A stretch of 18,044 nt of DNA from CAXSEF01 sp050955025 (GTDB lineage: Bacteria > Pseudomonadota > Alphaproteobacteria > Acetobacterales > Acetobacteraceae), in the NCBI GenBank assembly GCA_050955025.1, contig JBPBQX010000112.1, forward strand, positions 1 through 18,044. Direction: 5' to 3'. The notes beneath the pieces are model-generated. The model did no database searches, was not told where the DNA came from, and saw only the letters and a program-made list of their open reading frames with translations. Each line of letters starts with the position of its first letter. Positions within the stretch are counted from its first letter, which is position 1. A program made the position numbers and the translations under genes. Of the stretch, positions 1 to 8,250 are shown one piece after another.

Positions 1-326
1 ACCAAGTCCAGAAGGACCCAGTCCCGTCAACCCGCTTTCCCGAAAGCCCCACCACCAAACCCGGCAGAGCCGAGAAAAGTAGCAGACCAGAAGGAAGAAG
101 CAAGAAGTTTCTTCGCCGCCGGTGAAAGAGGTTCTAGACGGCGGGCACGCCCCTGTCAACGCAATGTCGCAAATCTTCCGCATTCAGTGTCGAGCCAGGG
201 TTCCTGGCGGATTCCCGAGGATTTTGGCGAGAAAACCGTGCTCTCGCCTCACGTCTGACAGAGGAAACCATTCTGGATGTCCGCCATGCGTTGGACGCAT
301 GGGACGGCGAGAGTCCAGGCGGAAAC
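1..326 (-). other. Gene-free, AT-richer region; possible stable-RNA leader at its left end
   Basis: I see no protein gene here. Bases 1-124 would be the transcribed leader of the promoter at 131-159. They include a small hairpin (34-47, GCTTT/AAAGC arms around CCCG) and, on minus, a second weaker promoter-like TTGACG (complement of 26-31) 17 bases before a poor -10. Bases 160-326 lie upstream of the promoter and run to the clpB terminator. The short ORF that can be opened from base 122 covers the promoter and has no recognisable protein features. No rRNA or tRNA sequence itself is present in the window. Confidence 0.4.
131..159 (-). promoter_or_regulatory. Strong sigma70-type promoter reading left out of the window
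   Basis: On the minus strand a perfect -35 hexamer TTGACA (complement of 154-159) is followed by exactly 17 bases and then TAGAAC (complement of 131-136), which matches TATAAT at four of six positions. Transcription would begin near base 124 and run toward base 1. The surrounding 300 bases are clearly more AT-rich than the rest of the window and hold no convincing ORF. A near-consensus promoter in non-coding DNA next to a convincing gene end suits a stable-RNA operon (rrn or tRNA) lying to the left. The hexamers and spacing are seen; the target is inferred. Confidence 0.6.
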
Positions 327-358
327 GCCTGGCCCGGCGCTGACGCGCCGGGCCAGGC
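327..358 (-). terminator. Terminator-type hairpin of clpB
   Basis: Bases 327-340 and 345-358 are perfect 14-bp inverted repeats (GCCTGGCCCGGCGC arms) around a TGAC loop. The hairpin starts two bases after the clpB stop codon. On the minus strand it is followed by GTTTCC, so the T-tract is weak, but the stem is very stable. Confidence 0.7.
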
Positions 359-360
359 CC

Positions 361-2958
<2,598 letters not shown>

Positions 2959-3037
2959 GTGGATGACGTCCCTTCGTATCAGGCGACCGGCCCGGACGCG
3001 CCCCTCAGCAGGCGACGCGCCCCGGCCCCGACCCGTC

Positions 3038-3066
3038 AGATGGGAAACGCGCCGGAGCCGCTCAAG
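3038..3066 (-). promoter_or_regulatory. RpoH (sigma32)-type heat-shock promoter of clpB
   Basis: On minus, CTTGAG (complement of 3061-3066) is followed by a 15-base spacer and TCCCATCT (complement of 3038-3045). This compares with the sigma32 pattern CTTGAA and CCCCATnT: one mismatch in each box and a permitted spacer. Transcription would start near 3031, giving a 5' leader of about 73 bases before clpB. Heat-shock sigma control of clpB is the general rule in proteobacteria. The leader contains a duplicated GGGGCGCGTC segment of unknown meaning. Confidence 0.6.
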
Positions 3067-3215
3067 ACCGGCGGCACGGCAGGGTTGAACACGCCCCTTG
3101 TCGTGGCGGCGGCCGGGCCTGAATGTCGCCGGGCGCCGGGACATGGCTGCGCCTGCGGGGCTGCGGCGATGCCCCTGCCTGGGCCGGGCGTCGCGACAAG
3201 GAACGGGAGCTGGAC

Positions 3216-4049
3216 ATGCGGGCCCACCGGATCACCAGCACGGGCGAGGCCACGCCGGGCGGGCGGCTCGCGGCGACTCGCCTCGTTGGCGTGCAGGCCG
3301 TCGCGCGCGCCGGCCGGGTGGCGGCGCGGCACGTGGGCGGCTGCTGCATCGCCGCCGGCCTGGCCATCGGCATGGCTGCGGCACCGGCGGGGGCCGCGCC
3401 GCGTTGCGCCCCGGCCGGCACGCCAGCGTCCGCCCTTCGTCCTGCCGACGCGTGCGCCTCGGACCTGGGCAGTTCCGCGCTGCTCGTCATGGCGGCGGGG
3501 CCTGCCGATGTCGCAGTCGACCCCGCTGGCGGGGCGCCAGGGACGCAGGGTGACGCGACACGCCCGGGGAAGCCCGGCGCCCAGGCGGCGGCCGCCGGCA
3601 CGCTGGGACGCGCGGTCGGCATGCTGCCCCTGCGGCACGCGAGAGGCAGGGGGCGTCACGCGCCCGAGCCGACGCCGGGATGCACGGGCATGGCGACGCT
3701 GGACGGCGTGTCGGCGGCGCTGCAGGCCGGGCCGTTCGGCCGCCGCAAGGGGCTGGCGATCATGCAGTTCCGCAACGTGGTAACGGACAACGCGGCGGAT
3801 GGCCGGGTCGCCTGTCATTCCGACGTGCTGCTGAGCGACGGCAGCCTGCACCGCGCGGAGTTCGGCCTGCGCCAGCTCCGGCACGGCACGCGGCTGCACA
3901 TCGAGGTCGCCGGCGAGCGCGAGCACGCAAGCCCCGCCGCGGTCGGCACGCCGGCGCCGGAGCCCTCCGCCCCCGCGGCGCCCGACGCCGACGCGCCCGC
4001 CCCTGCCCCGCCGCCGGAGGAGCCCGCCTCGCATCTCCCGGCGACCTGA
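3216..4049 (+). CDS. Secreted or periplasmic protein of unknown function
   Basis: I do not recognise this 277-residue protein. The ATG at 3216 is chosen because GGGAGC ends five bases upstream; the open frame begins further left, at 3123, without support. A long basic N-region (about 1-39) precedes a hydrophobic stretch (40-60) ending AGA-AP, which reads as a signal peptide cleaved near residue 60. The next 90 residues are low-complexity Ala/Pro/Gly. A compact segment at about 156-233 looks folded, with two cysteines (C156 and C200) that could pair. It contains a GPFGRRKGLAIMQF stretch and then ACHSDVLLSDGSLHRAEF, which reads as beta strands. The last 40 residues are a Pro/Ala-rich acidic tail. 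It is divergent from clpB and upstream of a small-gene candidate. GC-rich low complexity makes the N-terminal half less certain than the 156-233 segment. Confidence 0.6.
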   Translation: MRAHRITSTGEATPGGRLAATRLVGVQAVARAGRVAARHVGGCCIAAGLAIGMAAAPAGAAPRCAPAGTPASALRPADACASDLGSSALLVMAAGPADVAVDPAGGAPGTQGDATRPGKPGAQAAAAGTLGRAVGMLPLRHARGRGRHAPEPTPGCTGMATLDGVSAALQAGPFGRRKGLAIMQFRNVVTDNAADGRVACHSDVLLSDGSLHRAEFGLRQLRHGTRLHIEVAGEREHASPAAVGTPAPEPSAPAAPDADAPAPAPPPEEPASHLPAT

Positions 4050-4130
4050 TCGTCGGGCGGCGGATCGCGACGGATGACCCTTGCGCACGCGCCCTGCGGG
4101 CCCCACACTTCCATGCAGTCGCAACTTACT

Positions 4131-4147
4131 GAAAGGAGGTGATCCAG
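4131..4147 (+). promoter_or_regulatory. Exceptionally long Shine-Dalgarno sequence
   Basis: GAAAGGAGGTGATCCAG is complementary over 17 bases to the universal 3' end of 16S rRNA (CTGGATCACCTCCTTTC). AGGAGG ends seven bases before the GTG at 4147, the optimal spacing. Ordinary ribosome binding sites in this window match over only 4-6 bases. Confidence 0.7.
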
Positions 4148-4221
4148 TGTCTCATTGTTTGACGCAAGCGCCGTTCGCCGTGACCTGGGTTTCTGTCGGG
4201 ATGGAGTGCCTGGCGGCCTAG
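4147..4221 (+). CDS. Candidate 24-residue microprotein
   Basis: GTG at 4147 opens a 24-codon frame ending in TAG at 4219-4221. It begins MSHCLTQAPFAV and ends VGMECLAA, with a TWVSV core, two cysteines (positions 4 and 21) and no basic residues. It has no evident signal peptide; the central stretch is mildly hydrophobic. Support comes from the near-perfect Shine-Dalgarno sequence at ideal spacing, local base composition that is more AT-rich than the neighbours, and a T-tailed terminator 39 bases after the stop, so it looks like a complete small transcription unit. I do not recognise the family. The same RNA could instead act mainly as a small regulatory or ribosome-binding RNA. A different frame starting at TTG 4155 runs through the terminator and is less likely. 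Confidence 0.5.
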   Translation: MSHCLTQAPFAVTWVSVGMECLAA

Positions 4222-4260
4222 CTGCCCTCGTTCGACAAAACGCCGCTTTCAGACAATGCG

Positions 4261-4297
4261 AGAGGGCCCGGAACAGCGTTCCGGCCCCTCTTTCTTT
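4261..4297 (+). terminator. Rho-independent terminator of the small gene
   Basis: AGAGGGCCCGGAAC (4261-4274) pairs with 4278-4291 at 13 of 14 positions around an AGC loop, followed by TTCTTT. This is the best intrinsic terminator in the window. Confidence 0.8.
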
Positions 4298-4344
4298 GTG
4301 CGCCATGCCGTGTGTCCCCTGTCCGGGCCCGGCCCCGTCCGACC

Positions 4345-4521
4345 TCAGTCCCGCCCGGGCTTCGCGGCGTCGGCGGGCGGCCTGGCGCGGCGGCAGGCGT
4401 CCGAGCAGTAGCGCACCTCGTCCCACACCGCCGCCCACTTGCGGCGCCAGGTGAACGGCCGGTTGCACACCGGGCACGTCTTGGTCGGCAGGTCCGATTT
4501 CCGCCGCATCTTGCCAGCCAC
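4345..4521 (-). CDS. DUF2256-family small zinc-ribbon-like protein
   Basis: The 58-residue protein starts at GTG 4521, chosen because GGGAGG lies five bases before it; an ATG four codons in (4509) is the alternative. The body has the DUF2256 signature: LPTKTCPVCNRPFTWRRKW, then WDEVRYCSDACR. Four cysteines in a C-x2-C ... C-x3-C arrangement (C16, C19, C39, C43 counted from the GTG) suggest a bound zinc ion, although no structure or activity for the family is known to me. The tail is basic and Pro/Ala-rich. DUF2256 genes are often described next to photolyase/cryptochrome-like genes; none is present here. The gene is divergent from the GMC oxidoreductase and convergent with the small gene at 4147. 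Confidence 0.88.
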   Translation of the reverse strand: MAGKMRRKSDLPTKTCPVCNRPFTWRRKWAAVWDEVRYCSDACRRARPPADAAKPGRD

Positions 4522-4740
4522 GCGCGCCTCCCGGTCCGGACCGCCCGGCAAGGCGCATCTGGTTGCGCGGTTGCCGATGTCGATGGCCATCCGCCCTGGA
4601 GGCCGACGGGCGGCGCCGGCCGGGGCGCTGCGATTCCGGCCGGGGCGGCCGCTTTCAAGGCGGGGCGCCGAGAACCCGGCCAGGATGCCTGCGTAGAGGA
4701 CGCGGCCCGACGCTACGTCCGGCGAGCGCAGGAGGGCCCG

Positions 4741-6309
4741 ATGGCCGAGAACAGGTTCGACGTGATCGTGGTCGGCAGCGGCCCGGGCGGCGGGTCGCTG
4801 GCGCAGCGCATGGTAGCGGCCGGCAAGCGCGTGCTGCTGCTCGAGCGCGGCGACTACCTCAAGCGCTCGCGCTCGAACTGGGACAGCAAGACGGTGTTCG
4901 TCGACGGCGCCTACCAGGCCGCGGAGACCTGGTACGACAGCCGCGGCCGCAGCTTCCATCCCGGCCTGCACTACTTCGTCGGCGGCAACTCGAAGGTCTA
5001 CGGCGCCGCCCTGTTCCGGCTGCGCGAGGCGGACTTCGGCGAGATCCGCCACGAGGACGGCATCTCCCCGGCCTGGCCCCTGCCCTACTCGGCGTTCGAG
5101 AAGCACTACGGCGAGGCCGAGGCGCTCTACCACGTGCACGGGCAGCGCGGCGAGGATCCCGGCGAGCCGTGGAGCAGCATGCCCTACGCCTACCCGCCCG
5201 TCAGCCACGAGCCCCGGATCGCGGCGCTGAGCGACGACTTCGCGCGTCAGGGCCTGCACCCGTTCCACCTGCCGCTCGGCATCAAGCTCGACGAGCGCGA
5301 TGGCCAGGTGCTGCCCACCAGCCCGTGCATCCGCTGCGACGCCTTCGACGGCTTTCCCTGCGCGGTCAACGCCAAGGCGGACGCGCAGGTGATCAACGTC
5401 GACCCCGCGCGCGCCGAGCACGAGGGCTTCACCCTCCTGACCAACGCCTATGTCGAGCGGCTCGAGACCGACGCGGGCGGGCGCACCGTGACCTCGGTGG
5501 TGGCGATCCGCGACGGGGTGGAGGAGCGCTATTCCGCCGACATCGTGGTGGTGGCATGCGGCGCGCTGTCTTCCGCGCTGCTGCTGCTGCGCTCGGCGAG
5601 CGACGCGCACCCGGACGGGCTGGCCAACGGGTCGGGCCAGGTCGGGCGCAACTACATGCGCCACAACCAGTCGGTGCTGATGGCGCTGCTGCGCGAGCCG
5701 AACCACACCGTGTTCCAGAAGACGCTGGCGGTGGGCGACTTCTACGCCGGCGCCGACGACTACGCGTTCCCGCTCGGCATGATCCAGATGTGCGCCACCT
5801 CGCACGGCGAGCAGATCCGCGGCGAGGCCCTGCCCGGCTGGCTGTCGTGGGTGCCGGAGATGCCGTTCGAGAAGATGGCGCTCTACTCGATGGACTTCTG
5901 GCTCAGCGGCGAGGACCTGCCGCTCGCGGAGAACCGCATCCGCTACGGCGCGGACCGCAAGGTGCTGCTCGACGTGACGCCCACCAACATGGAGGCCCAC
6001 CGGCGCCTCAAGCACAAGCTCGAGGGCATGATGAGAAGCGTCGGCGCGCACCCGCAGCTGCTCGAGCGCAACCTCTACCTCGGCAAGGAGATCCCGCTGA
6101 GCGGCACGGCGCACCAGGCCGGCACCTGCCGCTTCGGTACGGACCCGGCGACCTCGGTGCTCGACGTGAACTGTCGGGCGCACGAGGTCGACAACCTCTA
6201 CGTCACGGACGCCAGCTTCTTCCCCTCGATCGGCGCGGTGAACCCGACGCTGACCATCATCGCCAATGCGCTCAGGGTCGCCGACCACCTGAAGGAGCGC
6301 ATGGGCTGA
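4741..6309 (+). CDS. GMC-family FAD-dependent oxidoreductase
   Basis: The 522-residue flavoprotein belongs to the glucose-methanol-choline family, which oxidises alcohols or sugars with FAD as hydride acceptor. The substrate cannot be read from the sequence. The ADP-binding motif GSGPGGGSLA sits at 12-21, the acidic end of the second strand is LLLERGD, and a GMC signature GGNSKVYG is at 81-88. The C-terminal catalytic pair is H458 (in HQAGTCRFG) and N501 (in NPTLT). A cysteine cluster CIRCDAFDGFPC (C196, C199, C207) lies in the substrate-domain region. There is no signal peptide or Tat motif and no adjacent cytochrome or gamma subunit, so a soluble cytoplasmic enzyme is likely. Start: ATG 4741 with AGGAGG five bases upstream; the longer open frame is upstream noise. 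A palindrome cassette begins right after the stop. Confidence 0.93.
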   Translation: MAENRFDVIVVGSGPGGGSLAQRMVAAGKRVLLLERGDYLKRSRSNWDSKTVFVDGAYQAAETWYDSRGRSFHPGLHYFVGGNSKVYGAALFRLREADFGEIRHEDGISPAWPLPYSAFEKHYGEAEALYHVHGQRGEDPGEPWSSMPYAYPPVSHEPRIAALSDDFARQGLHPFHLPLGIKLDERDGQVLPTSPCIRCDAFDGFPCAVNAKADAQVINVDPARAEHEGFTLLTNAYVERLETDAGGRTVTSVVAIRDGVEERYSADIVVVACGALSSALLLLRSASDAHPDGLANGSGQVGRNYMRHNQSVLMALLREPNHTVFQKTLAVGDFYAGADDYAFPLGMIQMCATSHGEQIRGEALPGWLSWVPEMPFEKMALYSMDFWLSGEDLPLAENRIRYGADRKVLLDVTPTNMEAHRRLKHKLEGMMRSVGAHPQLLERNLYLGKEIPLSGTAHQAGTCRFGTDPATSVLDVNCRAHEVDNLYVTDASFFPSIGAVNPTLTIIANALRVADHLKERMG

Positions 6310-6315
6310 AGGGAA

Positions 6316-6440
6316 GCAAGGTTGAGGCTCCGCCTCAAACTCCGCAAAGGGTCCGAGGACCCTTTGATCCCTCTACTTAGGTAATGCGTTCCAAGGGCGC
6401 AGCCTTTGGCGGGGTCCAGGGGCAGGGCCCCTGGCCTTGC
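6316..6440. repeat. Intergenic palindrome cassette A
   Basis: The cassette fills the space between the stop of the GMC gene and the convergent stop of the HD-like gene. It starts with GCAAGG (6316-6321) and ends with its complement CCTTGC (6435-6440). Inside are four hairpins: TTGAGGC/GCCTCAA (6322-6338), a 10-bp CAAAGGGTCC/GGACCCTTTG stem (6345-6366), CCAAGGG/CCTTTGG with one mismatch (6391-6409), and CCAGGGGC/GCCCCTGG (6416-6434). The core is shared with cassette B. It probably serves both genes as a terminator or mRNA end. Confidence 0.8.
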
Positions 6441-6445
6441 CTGCG

Positions 6446-7759
6446 TCAGATGACCTTGCGCGCCCTCAGGTTGTCGAGCGCCTCGCGCACCGCCGACAGC
6501 CCGCCGTTGGTGTAGAGGATGGTGATCCGCTCGCCGCTGAGGAACGCAAGCGCCGGGTTGCGGTAGCGCGTGTTGTAGGTCGCCGTGCTGGCCGGGTCGT
6601 AGCCGTAGCGCGCGGCCAGGTTCTCCAGCAGCACCTGCGCCGTCGTCACCGCCGGGATCGAGAACACGAAGTCCGCGTCCGACAGGTTGTGGATCTCGTA
6701 CTCGACGAGGATGTTGGTCTGCCCCGCCGCGTTCAGGTCCACGGTGTCGGACGCGCGCGCTGGCGGCAGGCGGAGGTTGCCGGCGGTGTCGGCATGCAGA
6801 TAGCCGCGTGCCACCGGGTCGACCTGGGCGATGATCGAGGCCGTGCGCAACCAGTTCACGACCTTGAACTCGTTGCCCAGCGTGGGCGCGCTGTGCGCCG
6901 AGGCCTGGGCGATGACGAAGGGCGCGGGCAGGTTGCGCGCGATCGACTCGGCGAGGCTGAGGATGTGGTGCCCGCCGGTGCGGCTGTCGCCGGCCGCGCC
7001 GTCGCTGTCGGACATCCCGTTGCCGCCGAAGCTGAACTCGGCGAACTCCGTGCCGTCCGCGTTCCACTGGAACACCAGCGTCTTGGCCCAGTCGTGCCAC
7101 ATCGGCGCCAGCAGCACCGTGTCGCGCGCGATCACCAGGTCGCTGTGCCGGGCGGCGTCGCGCGAGCCGAACGGCGGCAGCGGCGCCATGCGCGGCAGGC
7201 CGTCGGGGCCGGGCAGCCCATAGGCGAGCTTGTAGTTCTCGTCGAAGCTCGCAGCGCTGGAGAGGTTGAACGACTCGTGCACCGCCAGCCCGCCCGGGTA
7301 GGACTGGTGACCGCCGAAGTTGCTGCCAGGTGCTGTGCCGAAGCCCTGCGGCAGGTGCGGGCAGGCGCGGCCCTCGTCGCGCACCGGCGGGAACACGCCG
7401 GCCGCCGCACCGCCCGGGAACGCCGCCGCATCCGCCGGGCTGTAGAGCCCGGCCGCCAGCAGGCGCGAGAGGATCGCGGCCCTGCCGGCGGCGTCGAGGC
7501 CGGCGCGGTGCTGGATGCAGGTCTGCGGGTTGAACAGCGCGTCCTGGGTCTGCACGCGCAGCCTGCGGTCGGCCACGAGAGAGATCTCCTCCTGCAGCCG
7601 CAGCAGCGCGCTGCGGACCAGCGGCGAGCGGGCCGCGGTCGCCGCCGCATCCGCGTTGCCGGCGCCCGGCACCGTCTGGTCGGCAGCGCGCGCGAGGCGG
7701 CCGGCAACCCCGAGCGCGAGCAGCGCGCACCCCGTCAGCGCGATCTTTCTGGCCCGCAT
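6446..7759 (-). CDS. Exported protein with HD-type metal phosphohydrolase motifs
   Basis: The 437-residue product starts with a clear signal peptide (basic MRARK, hydrophobic 7-20, cleavage near ARA-AD at residue 26). I recognise no named family, but the order of metal-ligand-like residues follows the HD superfamily. It has H151 in GGHQSYPGGLAVHE (with H161), which resembles the HxxYPGGLLEH segment of HD nucleases. H222-D223 follow in WHDWAK, matching the defining HDxxK motif. Then come H264/H265 in GGHHILSLAE, H289, and a late aspartate D314 before a helix break. HD enzymes cleave phosphomonoesters or phosphodiesters with bound metal; here the substrate would be extracytoplasmic. The C-terminal 110 residues (about 325-437) look like a separate small domain. 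GGAGGG precedes the ATG. It is divergent from csbD. The export signal is firm; the HD call is motif-based. Confidence 0.72.
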   Translation of the reverse strand: MRARKIALTGCALLALGVAGRLARAADQTVPGAGNADAAATAARSPLVRSALLRLQEEISLVADRRLRVQTQDALFNPQTCIQHRAGLDAAGRAAILSRLLAAGLYSPADAAAFPGGAAAGVFPPVRDEGRACPHLPQGFGTAPGSNFGGHQSYPGGLAVHESFNLSSAASFDENYKLAYGLPGPDGLPRMAPLPPFGSRDAARHSDLVIARDTVLLAPMWHDWAKTLVFQWNADGTEFAEFSFGGNGMSDSDGAAGDSRTGGHHILSLAESIARNLPAPFVIAQASAHSAPTLGNEFKVVNWLRTASIIAQVDPVARGYLHADTAGNLRLPPARASDTVDLNAAGQTNILVEYEIHNLSDADFVFSIPAVTTAQVLLENLAARYGYDPASTATYNTRYRNPALAFLSGERITILYTNGGLSAVREALDNLRARKVI

Positions 7760-7798
7760 CCCGCCCTCCCCTGGTTTCCCTGAAACGCTAGCCGCCCC

Positions 7799-7816
7799 CG
7801 GTGACGCCGCGGTGAC
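7799..7816. promoter_or_regulatory. CGGTGAC direct repeat, possible operator
   Basis: CGGTGAC occurs at 7799-7805 and 7810-7816, offset 11 bases, about one helical turn. It lies about 40 bases upstream of the HD-like gene in the divergent region. This spacing is typical of tandem half-sites for a regulator, but none is identified. Confidence 0.3.
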
Positions 7817-7908
7817 ATGCAGGCGACGTTTCGCGGACGCCTCGGACGCGGGGCCGGGCGGACGTGCCGTGCCGCGGCGCGACGCCGCATCCGTCCGGGG
7901 GCGAGCGT

Positions 7909-7933
7909 GGAACCGGGATGCCGGCTGCCCGTT
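7909..7933 (+). promoter_or_regulatory. EcfG-type general stress response promoter of csbD
   Basis: GGAAC (7909-7913), exactly 16 bases, then CGTT (7930-7933) matches the alphaproteobacterial EcfG/RpoE2 consensus GGAAC-N16-17-CGTT without mismatch. The start would fall near 7941, about 30 bases before the csbD ATG. CsbD-family genes are common members of the general stress regulon. Confidence 0.72.
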
Positions 7934-7971
7934 TTCCCCGGACGGCAGCGTTGCCGTTCAGGGAGACGATC

Positions 7972-8160
7972 ATGGTTGACGAGAACCGCGTGACGGGCGC
8001 CGTGGACAAGGCCAAGGGCGCCATCAAGGAAGGCATCGGCAACCTCACGGGCGACGACAAGCTCAAGGCCGAGGGCGTCGCCGACAAGGCCAAGGGCCAT
8101 GCCGAGACCGCCGTCGGCGGGGCCAAGGACACCGTTCGCGACGTCGCCGACAAGACCTGA
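7972..8160 (+). CDS. CsbD-family stress response protein
   Basis: This 62-residue hydrophilic protein, rich in Lys, Ala, Gly and Asp, starts MVDENRVTGAVDKAKGAIKE and carries the repeated KAKG segments and the IKEGIGNLTGDDKLKAEG core typical of CsbD. Family members are induced in stationary phase or by osmotic, salt and general stress; the molecular function is unknown. ATG 7972 is preceded by GGGAG seven bases upstream; the frame is open further left but that part does not resemble CsbD. The EcfG-type promoter just upstream fits stress induction, and a GC-rich hairpin follows the stop. Confidence 0.93.
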   Translation: MVDENRVTGAVDKAKGAIKEGIGNLTGDDKLKAEGVADKAKGHAETAVGGAKDTVRDVADKT

Positions 8161-8170
8161 CCGGCCATCA

Positions 8171-8198
8171 CCGGGCCCGGCGAGCCTGCCGGGCCCGG
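8171..8198 (+). terminator. Hairpin after csbD
   Basis: Bases 8171-8181 (CCGGGCCCGGC) and 8188-8198 are perfect 11-bp inverted repeats around a 6-base loop, ten bases after the csbD stop. There is almost no T-tract (TTGCGT), so it may protect the 3' end more than terminate. Confidence 0.55.
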
Positions 8199-8250
8199 TT
8201 GCGTCGCCGTGCGGCAGGACGGGCTGAGCCCGCCCGGCCCGCCGCGCCGG

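Noticed and set aside
122..343. A 73-codon plus-strand frame at the left end
   Set aside because: It starts at GTG with no ribosome site, covers the leftward promoter and half of the clpB terminator, and resembles no protein.
4088..4115. A possible sigma70 promoter (TTGCGC with ACACTT) for the small gene
   Set aside because: The -35 box matches at only about half its positions and the -10 box is poor. I cannot support a specific promoter, although one is expected.
4131..4147. The anti-16S match as a displaced fragment of a 16S rRNA gene
   Set aside because: On the minus strand the bases before CTGGATCACCTCCTTTC do not match the 16S rRNA 3' region, so it is not rRNA debris.
4155..4454. An alternative 99-codon frame starting at TTG 4155
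   Set aside because: It reads through the strong terminator at 4261-4297 into the 3' end of the DUF2256 gene. The GTG at 4147 has the correct spacing from the Shine-Dalgarno sequence, this TTG does not.
4345..6288. A 647-codon minus-strand frame opposite the GMC gene
   Set aside because: Only its last 58 codons, the DUF2256 protein, are real. The rest is the reverse of the GMC coding sequence.
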